A stretch of 64,000 nt of DNA from NCBI RefSeq assembly GCF_040784935.1, contig NZ_CP160680.1, forward strand, positions 3,504,501-3,568,500. The letters run 5' to 3'. Below are positions 51,678 to 60,637 of this stretch, in pieces. This stretch comes from Lewinella sp. LCG006 (GTDB taxonomy: Bacteria; Bacteroidota; Bacteroidia; Chitinophagales; Saprospiraceae). The first letter of the stretch is position 1. Each line of letters starts with the position of its first letter. The notes under the pieces were generated by a model. It was not told the origin of the DNA. It ran no database searches and worked only from the letters and a program-made list of their open reading frames with translations. The position numbers and the translations under genes are program-made.

Positions 51678-52466
51678 ATGATGATTGATTTTCAGATACT
51701 AGCCACTGAGGTCGGAGCTATTGCCCGTGCAGCGGGTGCTGCTATTCTAGAGATATACGCCGATGAAAGCAATTTTGGTATTGAGCACAAGGCTGACAAT
51801 AGCCCACTGACACGTGCCGATCAAGCGGCGAATGCCGTCATCATGGCTGGCCTTACAAAGCTTGATTTTCAGGCACCCATCGTTTCGGAAGAAAACAAAG
51901 AGGTACCCTATCAGGAACGGAAGGACTTCGATTACTTTTGGTTGGTAGACCCGCTGGATGGTACCAAAGAATTCATTAAACGCAATGGAGAGTTTACGGT
52001 CAACATCGCATTGGTAAAAGATGGTAGCGTTGTATTTGGCGTTGTCTATGTACCTGTCACAGGCGAATTGTTTTGGGCCGCCAAGGGGCATGGTGCTTTT
52101 GAAGCCAAGGCGGCAGGCCCAGAGCGCATTGAGGCGGCCAATTTCACGATGAAGGATGCAGGACTAAAGGTAGTAGCCAGCCGGAGCCACCTCAATGAAG
52201 GCACTCAGGCGTTTATAGATGGCTTGGTAGATCCAGTGCTGGTAAGTAAAGGTTCTTCCCTGAAATTGTTACTGGTTGCTTCGGGAGCGGCTCATTTGTA
52301 TCCGCGTTTGGCACCGACGATGGAGTGGGATACCGCTGCTGCCCAGGTTATTGTAGAAGAAGCGGGTGGCAAAGTGCTACAAGCAGCAACCAAGGAACCC
52401 GTAGTTTATAATAAAGAAAATTTACTCAACCCTCACTTTATCGTTTACGGGCAATTGAGGGATTAA
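51678..52466 (+). CDS. cysQ: 3'(2'),5'-bisphosphate nucleotidase
   Basis: A 262-aa inositol-monophosphatase-fold enzyme that hydrolyses 3'-phosphoadenosine 5'-phosphate to AMP, a by-product of sulfate assimilation. Metal sites: SEENKE (E71, E72), LVDPLDGTKEFI (D91, D94) and MEWDTAAAQVIVEEAGG. The KEF after DGT and SKGSSLKLLLVASGAAHLYPR are CysQ features rather than inositol phosphatase. Start at ATG 51678 or 51681. It precedes the glycosyltransferase by 18 bases. A near-consensus -7 (TATCTTGG) lies shortly upstream. Confidence 0.92.
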   Translation: MMIDFQILATEVGAIARAAGAAILEIYADESNFGIEHKADNSPLTRADQAANAVIMAGLTKLDFQAPIVSEENKEVPYQERKDFDYFWLVDPLDGTKEFIKRNGEFTVNIALVKDGSVVFGVVYVPVTGELFWAAKGHGAFEAKAAGPERIEAANFTMKDAGLKVVASRSHLNEGTQAFIDGLVDPVLVSKGSSLKLLLVASGAAHLYPRLAPTMEWDTAAAQVIVEEAGGKVLQAATKEPVVYNKENLLNPHFIVYGQLRD

Positions 52467-52484
52467 TACTAAAAATCTAAAGCT

Positions 52485-53249
52485 GTGGCCCGTTCCTTAT
52501 CCGTCATCATTACCACCTACAACGAAGCAGTAAATATTGCTCGCTGCCTGGAGAGTATCCTGGAGATCGCCAGTGATATTTTAGTGGTAGATAGTTTCAG
52601 TACGGACAAGACGGTAGAGATAGCTCGCCGTTATCCGGTACGTATTCTAGAGCGGAAGTACCTGGGGCCAGCCGACCAAAAGAATTGGGCCATCCCACAA
52701 GCCAAGCATCAGTGGGTGCTGTTGTTGGATGCGGATGAGCTGGCCACACCTGAGCTTTGTGCGGAAATAAAAGGACTACTAGCGGCTGAACAGGCACCAG
52801 CTGCCGATGCCTATTGGATTGGGCGTAATAATTATTTTCTAGGCCAACCTATTCGCTACAGCGGTTGGCAGGGCGATCAGGTCATCCGTTTTTTTCATCG
52901 AGATCGGGCGCGCTACAATGAGTTGCAAGTACACGAAGAAATCGCGACCGATGGCATTGAGGTCGCCACATTAAGCGGCCGACTCGATCACTACACCTTC
53001 CGGAGCCTGGATCATTATTTGGATAAAACCCGCCGCTATGCTCGCTGGTCGGCAAAGGACCACTCCGGCAGAACTACCCGGGTAGGCTATTTTCACCTTC
53101 TGGCCAAGCCGCTGTTTCGATTTTTCAAACATTACATCATCCAGCAGGGATTTCGCGACGGCAAGGTGGGGCTCATGGTCAGCGCAATTATGGCTTGGGG
53201 CGTCTTTTTACGTTACGCTTTCTTATTGGAGCAGCAGCGAGGAGGGTGA
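52485..53249 (+). CDS. family 2 glycosyltransferase (WaaE/KdtX-like)
   Basis: A 254-aa GT-A glycosyltransferase with GTG start. N-terminal VIITTYNEAVNIARCLES, DILVVDSFSTDKTVEIA, and the metal-binding LLLDADE are visible; GWQGDQVIRFFHRDRARYNELQVHEEI and the C-terminal hydrophobic amphipathic region (GLMVSAIMAWGVFLRYAFLL) match the WaaE/KdtX lipopolysaccharide-core type. It probably acts at the inner membrane on a surface glycan. It follows cysQ by 18 bases and ends 5 bases from a convergent gene. Confidence 0.9.
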   Translation: MARSLSVIITTYNEAVNIARCLESILEIASDILVVDSFSTDKTVEIARRYPVRILERKYLGPADQKNWAIPQAKHQWVLLLDADELATPELCAEIKGLLAAEQAPAADAYWIGRNNYFLGQPIRYSGWQGDQVIRFFHRDRARYNELQVHEEIATDGIEVATLSGRLDHYTFRSLDHYLDKTRRYARWSAKDHSGRTTRVGYFHLLAKPLFRFFKHYIIQQGFRDGKVGLMVSAIMAWGVFLRYAFLLEQQRGG

Positions 53250-53254
53250 GTGGT

Positions 53255-54697
53255 TTACACCGTTTTCGCCAATAGCCATTCGCGTTCTGCCAAGTGAGCA
53301 GTGGCTTTTATTTTAGCCCTTATTTTTGTTTTTCTTTTTGCGTTACGTAAAGTGCTGGGGTGGGCAATCTGTCGTAAGATATCGATGAAATTGTTGTTCA
53401 ACTCCTTATGTTTCAAGGGTAACTGATTTTGCGATAAGCGAAAGATATACACCTTAAATGCCTCTATTTTAGCATCAAATAAGACGGATTGTTGCTCATG
53501 GTAGATCATGATTTCCAGTCGGCGAGCAGCAAGCCGGTAGTAGATGTTGTGGTAGCTGTCATCTAACCAGGACAGCGCCGCTTCAAGGTCGCCCTGATAA
53601 AAGGCCAGTAAAGCGTAGTTGAACCGGCAGGCATTGGGAGCCGCATCTTGATCCAGGAGGAGGTTGTTATTGGCTTCCAGTAATTGCGTAACCCATTCGA
53701 AAGCTTTCACCCTCAGCCCAATCGTTACCATGTTCAGCAGCGTTTGCGAGTGAATTTTTCCTTCAAAATAGAGGTACCCCGCAGCCAGGTGAGCTTGGTA
53801 GAGCTGAAAGGAAATGTGAAGATAAGCCTGCTCACCCTGGTTATAGCGCCCAGTCGCAAAAATACGGAGTAGGGTCTGTAATGCCTTTTCCTTTTCTTCT
53901 TCTATAAGATGACCGTATTGGTCCAATTGATGAGCTATTTCCTGAAAGAGTTCCAACTTCGTGTCGTGGGAGTTGAGCAGAAAAACAAGTGCATGGTAGT
54001 AGACGCCGTGTACGGGGTAGATACTGAAATCGAGCTGGGCGATACTGGCCAATAATTCTTTCATAGGAAGCAAGGTTTCTGCTACTTCCGTTTTGGTCTG
54101 GATACTTTGGGCTTTCTGCCAGACGACCTGCTCAAGCTTGGCCAGAAGGTACCATTCGTCAAGTTTTTGTTCTGTTTCATGAAGATACCTGGTGGATTCT
54201 TTTAACGATGTAGAACTAAAATGAGTAAACCAGGATTCGGCGAGTAACAATTGTTCCCAATAATAGGGCTTGTCTTGATGCTCTTCTTTTTTAAGTAGTT
54301 TTTCTGCCTTGGCCAAATGTTGAGCGGCCAGTACCTTGAGCCCCTTTGCTTCGAAGGCTTCTGCCAATATGCGCTTTTCGGTAGCCTTACCAGGTGGTAG
54401 TTGCTGCTGTTGAATCAGGTAGGTTTCGATCAATCTTACCAGCCTGGTCATTACTTTAGGGAGTTGACGCGTATTGTTTTCCGTTTTTTCCAGATACACC
54501 TGTTGGGCAATATTTTCTGCCTTCAGCTGCTGGTCGGTAAAGTCAGGTTTAGCCAGATGAAGCAAGTCAATCAAGCGCTGTACTTTTTCGGCTTCGTTAC
54601 CAGAAATATAGTAAGGAGAGACGGCCATCAGCCGAATAGCAGCCCAATCGTCGTCGGAAAAAGTCTTTAATATTTGAATTAATTTACTGCCTTGCAT
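53255..54697 (-). CDS. all-helical protein of unknown function, lineage-typical
   Basis: A 480-aa protein without signal or membrane segments. It is almost entirely alpha-helical with TPR-like pairs (LLAAQHLAKAEKLLKK type, ALLAFYQGDLEAALSWLDDSYHNIYYRLAARRLEI). The N-terminal FSDDDWAAIRLMAVSPYYI and the basic C-terminus (RNAKRKTKIRAKIKATAHLAEREWLLAK) recall a family seen repeatedly in Saprospirales, but I know no function for it. It is convergent with the glycosyltransferase and divergent from a T9SS cargo gene. Confidence 0.75.
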   Translation of the reverse strand: MQGSKLIQILKTFSDDDWAAIRLMAVSPYYISGNEAEKVQRLIDLLHLAKPDFTDQQLKAENIAQQVYLEKTENNTRQLPKVMTRLVRLIETYLIQQQQLPPGKATEKRILAEAFEAKGLKVLAAQHLAKAEKLLKKEEHQDKPYYWEQLLLAESWFTHFSSTSLKESTRYLHETEQKLDEWYLLAKLEQVVWQKAQSIQTKTEVAETLLPMKELLASIAQLDFSIYPVHGVYYHALVFLLNSHDTKLELFQEIAHQLDQYGHLIEEEKEKALQTLLRIFATGRYNQGEQAYLHISFQLYQAHLAAGYLYFEGKIHSQTLLNMVTIGLRVKAFEWVTQLLEANNNLLLDQDAAPNACRFNYALLAFYQGDLEAALSWLDDSYHNIYYRLAARRLEIMIYHEQQSVLFDAKIEAFKVYIFRLSQNQLPLKHKELNNNFIDILRQIAHPSTLRNAKRKTKIRAKIKATAHLAEREWLLAKTV

Positions 54698-54787
54698 CTT
54701 GCTTTTGGAAAAAAGTGCGAAAAATGTAATAGGATAAAAAAGTGATCTTCCTCACCTTTAAAGATTACAACTTACAAATTTACTATA

Positions 54788-55885
54788 ATGAACAACAAGT
54801 TAAACCTTCTGCGGAGTAGCCTCCTTGGCACTTTGCTCTTTGGGGCGTCCTTGCTCTTTGCCCAACCTATCACTACCATTAATGCCGGAAATCTCACGCA
54901 ATTTCTTGATGAAATGGATAGCTATTTTGGGGATATAATGGAGGTGAGTGAAGCTCAATTGACCCAATTTGCGGGTTCTTTTGTAGTGAGCGGAACCTCA
55001 AATAGTTGCCCAGCACCTACTCCTGTTCAAAATGGTATGGATGATAACCAGGTGAGTTTTTCCTGGGCGCCAGGAAGTAGTGCCAACTACCGCGTAGGGT
55101 ATTTAAACCTTATGACGGGGACCTCTGCCGTGGCCGCAATTACTGGAAACAACTATACTTTTAATGTTCCTAATGGATTGTATGCCTTCGCTTTTCAGAA
55201 AAACTGTGGGACAGAAAAAAGCAATGCTACCATCATCATTTATGATAAGGTAGTAGGACTGACCGCCTTAACTGATCTCAGTTGTAAATGCAAACATTCG
55301 GAAATTATTACAGGTGATTTAGCGGGCATTCAAGTGATAGCATACCATGAATTCGATATTTGGATACAAGAAGAAATATCGGAAACAGTCATCAATCAAA
55401 TACACTTTAAAAAGTCTTGCATAGATTGTGATGAATACCTTTACAATCCGGATTGTAACAATAATGGCTTAGATGTTTTGAACAATATTTTCTATTACCA
55501 AGATGGAGAGGACAATAACCTAGCAACGATCTGTCTTACGGGGAATAATTTTGGCTTGGAGCTAGACTTGGCCGAAGGCGTCACAGCGGCATTAGGTATT
55601 TGTAAAGAGAGCAAGCGGGGGGATCAAAATGCTACTCCTGTTGTGCAAGTTCGTCCTTCTGGCCCTCAACAGTACCGAATAGAAAAATCAGCGGAAGAAA
55701 ATGCTGGCAGCTACCCGATCATACTGTACAATCAATCAGGTCAAAAATTAAAGCAATGGACTTACGAAGCAGCAGCTAGTCAGTTGGTCCAAGAAATAGA
55801 TTTAAACCCTTATCCAGCGGGCATGTATTATTTGCAAATAGGTACTTCGAACGGTGTAGTGGTAGAAAAATTAATAAGATCGTAG
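54788..55885 (+). CDS. secreted protein with T9SS-type C-terminal domain
   Basis: A 365-aa exported protein (signal peptide LLGTLLFGASLLFAQ). Residues about 75-155 resemble a fibronectin-III-like module (VSFSWAPGSSANYRVGYLN, YTFNVPNGLYAFAFQ). A Cys-rich middle (LSCKCKHSE, KKSCIDCDEYLYNPDCNNN) follows. The last 75 residues look like a type A T9SS sorting domain (YPIILYNQSGQKLKQW, LNPYPAGMYYLQIGTSNGVVVEKLIR), though its opening motif is degenerate. It probably ends on the cell surface. The lipoprotein gene follows after 95 bases in the same direction. Confidence 0.8.
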   Translation: MNNKLNLLRSSLLGTLLFGASLLFAQPITTINAGNLTQFLDEMDSYFGDIMEVSEAQLTQFAGSFVVSGTSNSCPAPTPVQNGMDDNQVSFSWAPGSSANYRVGYLNLMTGTSAVAAITGNNYTFNVPNGLYAFAFQKNCGTEKSNATIIIYDKVVGLTALTDLSCKCKHSEIITGDLAGIQVIAYHEFDIWIQEEISETVINQIHFKKSCIDCDEYLYNPDCNNNGLDVLNNIFYYQDGEDNNLATICLTGNNFGLELDLAEGVTAALGICKESKRGDQNATPVVQVRPSGPQQYRIEKSAEENAGSYPIILYNQSGQKLKQWTYEAAASQLVQEIDLNPYPAGMYYLQIGTSNGVVVEKLIRS

Positions 55886-55980
55886 GCTCGAACTGGGAAA
55901 AAGCCGATAGAAATGTAATTTTTTAAGGAGGGTGTTCAGGTGATCTTTGAAGAGTTCTTTTCAAAATAAAAACTCAGAAA

Positions 55981-56724
55981 ATGAAAAACTTGACAAAGAT
56001 TATTTACGTGATAACCGTACTACTGGTAGGAGTATTTAGCCAGGCTTGTGAAAAGAATACTCCTGATACAGCAGCAACACTCTCATCGGAAGCACAAACC
56101 TATTTCCAACGTTTGACTGCTGCCGAAGCAGAGGCTGGCGTATCATTTGGGCTCACGGCTGCTGACCTGCAATCGGCTTTAGATAACCAGCAAGAAGGCA
56201 CCAGTAAAATTGAAATCTGCTGTTACACAGCCAGCGATCTGGCATTTTTTTCAAGCTGTTTTGGCGCAACAGCAGGTAATTGCCTGGAAGATTGGGACTT
56301 TAATGAAGATGGTGTCATCAATACTGCTGATCTGTTGGTATTATTAGCCAATTATGGTTGTCCTGAAGTGACGCCTACGCTGTTGGTTCCTTCTTCCCTC
56401 TTTGTAGTAGATGAGGTTTCAGGTAAAATTCGGAATGAGACCCTGATTGATGGAGTATCATGGTACATCAATTACACCACCGATATTTTTGACCAGGTAC
56501 GTTGGTATTACGATGGTGTACCGGTGAGCAATAATATGACTTTTTTACAATTGGAATATCCGGGCGCAACGGATTATGATGTGGCAATTGATTGCAATGC
56601 CGGTTATCACTTGGTAGAACTTTATGTTAGGGTGGATTGCGAAGTTTATTCTACTTCGGCTTGTCTGAAAATAGGAATTGACGAAACACGGCCTGTGTGT
56701 AAGTCAGATTACTGTACACCCTAG
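55981..56724 (+). CDS. lipoprotein with dockerin-like calcium loop
   Basis: A 247-aa protein with lipoprotein signal (IIYVITVLLVGVFSQAC; Cys23 is the likely lipidated residue). Around residues 100-125 a dockerin/EF-hand-like loop is clear: DWDFNEDGVINTADLLVLLANYG. The C-terminal 110 residues form a Cys-containing Ig-like or PKD-like beta region (VRWYYDGVPVSNNMTF, GYHLVELYVRVDCEVYS). It shares composition with the upstream T9SS protein; the two may form a surface pair. A terminator hairpin lies about 80 bases downstream. Confidence 0.78.
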   Translation: MKNLTKIIYVITVLLVGVFSQACEKNTPDTAATLSSEAQTYFQRLTAAEAEAGVSFGLTAADLQSALDNQQEGTSKIEICCYTASDLAFFSSCFGATAGNCLEDWDFNEDGVINTADLLVLLANYGCPEVTPTLLVPSSLFVVDEVSGKIRNETLIDGVSWYINYTTDIFDQVRWYYDGVPVSNNMTFLQLEYPGATDYDVAIDCNAGYHLVELYVRVDCEVYSTSACLKIGIDETRPVCKSDYCTP

Positions 56725-56806
56725 TACTGTTTGGGAAAGGCTTACTTTCGATTGCAGATTACAATAGTAGCGAATCATTATAGTAAAGCCAATAATTGGC
56801 TCGTGT

Positions 56807-56843
56807 ATAGCACAGTACCTCCAAGGTGCTGTGCTATTTTTTT
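56807..56843. terminator. shared terminator of the lipoprotein and DUF1232 genes
   Basis: ATAGCACAGTACCT (56807-56820) pairs with AGGTGCTGTGCTAT (56824-56837) with one G-T pair and a 3-base loop, followed by seven T that reach the stop codon of the convergent gene. Confidence 0.8.
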
Positions 56844-57228
56844 ACAACTGTTCGTCCACTTCCTTGAGCTCTGCCTCATCAAATTCACCAAACCACTGGT
56901 GAAGGCGGCCCCGAGCCTTTTGCCGTACCTCCTGGTTGACATAAGCTGCTATCGTCACTAAGCCAAATGCCAAAACGCCCAAGTCGTCGGTATAACCCAA
57001 GATGGGCGTAAGGTCGGGGATAAGGTCAATCGGAGCTAAAAAATAACCAAGCACTCCCAGGATGATACTCCGGGCCCAGGTGGGCGTTTCCTTGCGGCGA
57101 TAGGCATAAAACAGCAAGAGGGCCGTGTAAACAATCTTCACCCCCGCATTACGGGCATGACCTCTTAGTTTTTCCCAAAATCGCTCGTCAGAGAAATAGC
57201 GACGGTACTTTTTTATCGTTTCTTTCAT
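56842..57228 (-). CDS. DUF1232 (YkvA-like) membrane protein
   Basis: A 128-aa small membrane protein of the YkvA/DUF1232 family. The signature is ARSIILGVLGYFLAPIDLIPDLTPILGYTDDLGVLAFGL at about residues 53-91, including the LIPD and DD positions. The start at 57228 (MKETIKKYRRYF) is preferred; an in-frame ATG at 57303 would add 25 residues without family support. Function is unknown. Confidence 0.87.
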   Translation of the reverse strand: MKETIKKYRRYFSDERFWEKLRGHARNAGVKIVYTALLLFYAYRRKETPTWARSIILGVLGYFLAPIDLIPDLTPILGYTDDLGVLAFGLVTIAAYVNQEVRQKARGRLHQWFGEFDEAELKEVDEQL

Positions 57229-57321
57229 TATATCAGAATGTACTCCCAATATAACATCATTGCTTGGATAATAGATCATTTTTAACATTCCCTCTTGCAC
57301 CAACGGGTTGCTTAAGCTACC

Positions 57322-57357
57322 AAAAAAAAGCCACCAAGGTCTTTGACATTGGTGGCT
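57322..57357 (-). terminator. terminator of the beta-rich protein gene
   Basis: AGCCACCAA (57329-57337) pairs with TTGGTGGCT (57349-57357). The run of A at 57322-57329 is a T-run on the - strand, correct for the gene at 57408-57995. Confidence 0.75.
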
Positions 57358-57407
57358 CTGTAAATGGTAATTATCTTCTTTTTAGGAAAGAAGTGTTTTG
57401 GATAAAA

Positions 57408-57995
57408 CTAAAAATCGTCGGTAAATCCGCCCATCCGGAAGGTGATAGTACCCAGCGGACTGCTGAAGTCATCATTGTCCAGCTCTTGTAGGCGGGTAGC
57501 GCCATTCACCCAGCGGTAGCCACCCGTGAAGGTCATCTTGAGCCATTCCGTTAGGTTGACTTCAAAGCCCAGCTCGGGAGTCAAAACAAACACCCGGTCG
57601 GTGAAAACATTGTCCTTGTCCTGGCGTAGCCTTGCTTTACCCCAGCCGATTTTTGTACTTCCGTAAAAGTGGATAAGCTTGTCAGATTTGGGCACAATAC
57701 CCATCCATAAACCACCATGGCCAAATTTGAGGTCATATTCCCCGGCGTCGTCGCCCTGGGTGATGGTATGCACGGGGTAGCTGGTTCCCATCCCGTAGCC
57801 ACCAATGAAAACGGGCGACATAATGAGGGCTCCACCGCCGCCTACGTCGGCACCTACTTCACCGTTGATAGCACCCGTTTCAACGATCACGGCCCCAAAG
57901 GCTCCCGTCACATCCAGGTTATTGAATAGGGTTTCCTGAGCACTCAACTGACCAATGATCAGGAGGCTGATGGCAAGAGGTAAAATTTTTCGCAT
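57408..57995 (-). CDS. exported beta-rich protein of unknown function
   Basis: A 195-aa protein with a signal peptide (ILPLAISLLIIGQLSAQ). The rest is Gly-rich with amphipathic strands (FGAVIVETGAINGEVGADVGGGGALIMSPVFIGGYGMG, LTPELGFEVNLTEWLKMTFTGGYRWV) and ends in FRMGGFTDDF, suggesting a small outer-membrane barrel. I do not recognise a family. It is monocistronic with its own terminator. Confidence 0.75.
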   Translation of the reverse strand: MRKILPLAISLLIIGQLSAQETLFNNLDVTGAFGAVIVETGAINGEVGADVGGGGALIMSPVFIGGYGMGTSYPVHTITQGDDAGEYDLKFGHGGLWMGIVPKSDKLIHFYGSTKIGWGKARLRQDKDNVFTDRVFVLTPELGFEVNLTEWLKMTFTGGYRWVNGATRLQELDNDDFSSPLGTITFRMGGFTDDF

Positions 57996-58120
57996 TGCTG
58001 TTTTGTTGTCGGTGATCTTCGGGGCTGTTCCCGAAAGGAATTTACTTTCTCCGAGAAGATGCGAAAAGTAAGTTTGTCCCCCTATTGGTAACCTGTTTTT
58101 TTTACCATGAGCTACTGCGG

Positions 58121-58339
58121 CTATACTAATTCCGCAAAATCACCATACACTTCCATCAGTTGTTCCAGCGTTATCGGTTGCGCCACGCGGAGTACATTAC
58201 GAGCGCGGGTGTAGCCGTTGGGCTTCAGTTGAGAAATGATGACCAAAGCAGTAGTAGGGTCGGAGAGAGGTTGTAAACGGATGCGGAGTCTTTCATTGTA
58301 AGCTTCCACCATGCCGCCAGAGAGTTTGCGGATTTTCAT
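58121..58339 (-). CDS. small hypothetical protein
   Basis: A 72-aa frame (MKIRKLSGGMVEAYNERLRIRLQPL...) with ordinary composition and a plausible amphipathic C-terminal helix (ITLEQLMEVYGDFAELV). No family is recognised. It lies alone between two exported-protein genes on opposite strands, in codon usage like its neighbours, so it is probably real but unproven. Confidence 0.5.
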   Translation of the reverse strand: MKIRKLSGGMVEAYNERLRIRLQPLSDPTTALVIISQLKPNGYTRARNVLRVAQPITLEQLMEVYGDFAELV

Positions 58340-58571
58340 AGGTGTAGGTATTGAACAACTCTTCTTCTTTGAGTGTTAACTCAAAGAAAATCAGTTAATA
58401 AGGTTTGATGGAAGATACAAAAAAAGCGTTGTTAAAATTCCCCGGGCCTACAGTTTTTTCGAAAAATTGTAACGATTTTTGCGCGCGCCCTATCAATAGT
58501 AGGAGTCTTAAAAAAAATTCCAAAACACTATAACACCATCTACAAAAGGTGGTCTTTTAAAAAGCCTTAAT

Positions 58572-59486
58572 ATGAAATTGTGCAAATTGTTATGCTTGAG
58601 TTTTATCTGTTTACTGCTTAGTTTTTCCGGCAATGCCCAGGAGCGGGTAAAAAACCGTGCGGAAAACAAAGCCAATCAGCGTGTGGACCAGAAAGTAGAT
58701 CAGGCGGTAGACAAAGCCGCCGATGCGATTGAAGGCCTGTTCCGCCGCAAGAAGCAAGACCAGCCCGAAACCCCAACCGAAGACAGCGAAGTATTAGAAG
58801 ACGATACCCCTGCGCCCAACGCCGATGGAGGCGTCTTCTCTGGTATCAACTTTGGCGGTGAATTCGAACCCTACGAAAACCCTGTAAAGATGAACCTGTC
58901 CATGGACATGGTCAATACCGATAAGCGCGGCAAAGTGCAAAACCTTACCATGCACTACACCTTCGATACCTGGGCCACTGGAATGGAAATGATCTCAGAG
59001 GACGGTACCACCCGTATTCTGCTGGATAACCAGGAAGGCAAAATGACCATGATCACACAAAGCGATGGCAAAACCCAGGGGATCCGCATGCGCCAACCCA
59101 AAGTGGAATACGAGGATTTCGTTCCTGAGCAGAGCGAATTCACCATCACCGACCTCGGCAATACCAAGGTGATCAACGGCTACAATTGCCGCGAATACCT
59201 CATCGAACACGAAGATGGCACTACCAACGCCTGGTTGACCAAGGACCTGGAAATCGATCGCGATGCCATCATCCGCGCCATGTCCGCCCAGATGCGTCAG
59301 AAAAAGAACAATAACTTTTCGACCAATGCCTTTGCCGTAGAAGGCTTCCCTATCGAGAGTACCACGGTCTCCAAGGATGGCAAGGAAACCACCAAAATGA
59401 CCTACTACAACCTCCATTTTGGTGCTGATGTCAACATGGATGTCTTTGACACCAACGGCATCGAAATCATGAGCATCGGCTTCTAA
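58572..59486 (+). CDS. DUF4412 family exported protein
   Basis: A 304-aa exported protein (signal LLCLSFICLLLSFSGNAQ). Residues about 24-58 are an amphipathic helix of repeated charged units (RVKNRAENKANQRVDQKVDQAVD type). A Pro/Asp/Glu linker follows, and residues about 105-300 match the DUF4412 fold (NLTMHYTFDTWATGMEMIS, MRQPKVEYEDF, TKVINGYNCREYLIEHEDGTTNAWLTKDL). The domain is probably periplasmic and of unknown role. A strong terminator lies 25 bases after the stop. Confidence 0.85.
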   Translation: MKLCKLLCLSFICLLLSFSGNAQERVKNRAENKANQRVDQKVDQAVDKAADAIEGLFRRKKQDQPETPTEDSEVLEDDTPAPNADGGVFSGINFGGEFEPYENPVKMNLSMDMVNTDKRGKVQNLTMHYTFDTWATGMEMISEDGTTRILLDNQEGKMTMITQSDGKTQGIRMRQPKVEYEDFVPEQSEFTITDLGNTKVINGYNCREYLIEHEDGTTNAWLTKDLEIDRDAIIRAMSAQMRQKKNNNFSTNAFAVEGFPIESTTVSKDGKETTKMTYYNLHFGADVNMDVFDTNGIEIMSIGF

Positions 59487-59511
59487 TAATTTTCTTTTTA
59501 GTAGCCACCAG

Positions 59512-59550
59512 GCCCCCGAGGAATACTTTTGCTCGGGGGCTTGTTTTTTT
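59512..59550 (+). terminator. terminator of the DUF4412 gene
   Basis: GCCCCCGAG (59512-59520) pairs perfectly with CTCGGGGGC (59532-59540), followed by TTGTTTTTTT. Confidence 0.85.
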
Positions 59551-59580
59551 AGGCAGGCCCGCCACCCGTTCCGGGGGCGG

Positions 59581-59660
59581 CCGGGCTATCCGCTCTTATG
59601 CCCGCTGCGCATGGCATACCGCTTCTATCCCTGCCTGTGCTTTTCCGATTGGAAATCGGA
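59581..59660. repeat. REP-like element, copy 2 (CCGGGCTATCCGCTCT type)
   Basis: CCGGGCTATCCGCTCT at 59581-59596 matches the element at 3293 in 15 of 16 bases. ATGCCCGCTGCGCATGGCAT follows as an imperfect palindrome, and TTCCGATT/AAATCGGAA near 59643-59660 forms a hairpin. The region is much more GC-rich than the flanking genes. Confidence 0.5.
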
Positions 59661-59773
59661 ATGCGCCGGGCTACCCTCCTCCGTCGGTTCGCCCTAACCA
59701 TGGCCAATTTGTGCAACACTTTCCTTATTTTGCAACCAACATTTAGAGCACAGTTAACTTAATCTAACTTCAC

Positions 59774-60466
59774 ATGAAACACCCTGCAATGATTCCTTTC
59801 TTACCACGCACCTGCCTCCTTTGTCTTGGCCTGTTTATTAGCCTCTTCTCAGCTTGTTCTTCTGGATCAGGAACCTCCGCTGCCGGGGAGTCAGGCACGG
59901 AGGCGGCCGCTACTTTTCTGGCCCCCGACTTTTTAAGTGCCGAAACTATCAATGCCCTCAATGAGATTAAAGCAGTTTTTGATCAGGGGATTTCCAAAGG
60001 TTTTGGTGACCGCCCACCCGCTTATGTCTACGAACAGCATGCCCTGCGGATGCGCATGGATTATTTTGATGATGACCCCTACACATCAGTATTTCCCTAC
60101 AACGGCGAGTTTGACCTTTCTGGCCTCACCGAAGCCGTCAGCAAACTACCCTTTATTACCAAAAAGTGCGGCTTTCAAGATCCCACGACCAAAGAGATCA
60201 TCAACTATTTCTGCTTCAATACCAACCCTGATTATATGAACTATCTTGCAGCGGTAGGCGAGAACAGTGACCTGATCAAAGGCTTTCAATATCACTATCA
60301 GGAAGTCAAGACCATCGACCAAACCCTGCGCCAAAATATGCTCACCCAATCCGTAGAGCAAATCGATTTTGCTAGTCTGGATCAGCAGTATTTTTACATG
60401 ATGTTTCACATCATCGCCAATGAAGAACGACTGGCCCTCGACCAACTTCAGGCCCAATTGGACTAG
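59774..60466 (+). CDS. lipoprotein of unknown function
   Basis: A 230-aa protein with a lipoprotein signal (LLCLGLFISLFSAC, lipobox FSAC) and a Gly/Ser/Ala linker after the cysteine. The remainder is mainly helical (AETINALNEIKAVFDQGI, QTLRQNMLTQSVEQIDF) with two Cys in KKCGFQ and NYFCFN. I do not recognise a family. It is convergent with the esterase gene, and a REP-like hairpin lies between them. Confidence 0.78.
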   Translation: MKHPAMIPFLPRTCLLCLGLFISLFSACSSGSGTSAAGESGTEAAATFLAPDFLSAETINALNEIKAVFDQGISKGFGDRPPAYVYEQHALRMRMDYFDDDPYTSVFPYNGEFDLSGLTEAVSKLPFITKKCGFQDPTTKEIINYFCFNTNPDYMNYLAAVGENSDLIKGFQYHYQEVKTIDQTLRQNMLTQSVEQIDFASLDQQYFYMMFHIIANEERLALDQLQAQLD

Positions 60467-60558
60467 CGCTTTCACCTGCAAAGAGCGGACCGAACAGGGA
60501 CGCTTTGGATTGGTTCTGAATGCGCTTAGTTGCTCACCAAACCAAAGGGATTTCCATG

Positions 60559-60596
60559 TCCCCCTCTTTGAGGAGGTGTCACACAGTGACGGGGGA
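60559..60596. repeat. REP-like hairpin between convergent genes
   Basis: TCCCCC (60559-60564) and GGGGGA (60591-60596) enclose GTCAC-ACA-GTGAC (60578-60590) and a CTCTTTGAGGAG hairpin. The sequence type (CCCTCTTTGAGGAGGTGTCAC) looks like a dispersed Bacteroidota palindrome. Confidence 0.5.
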
Positions 60597-60637
60597 GAAG
60601 CCTTGCGGATCGCTCCCTCAAGCATTTGGGAAAATGT

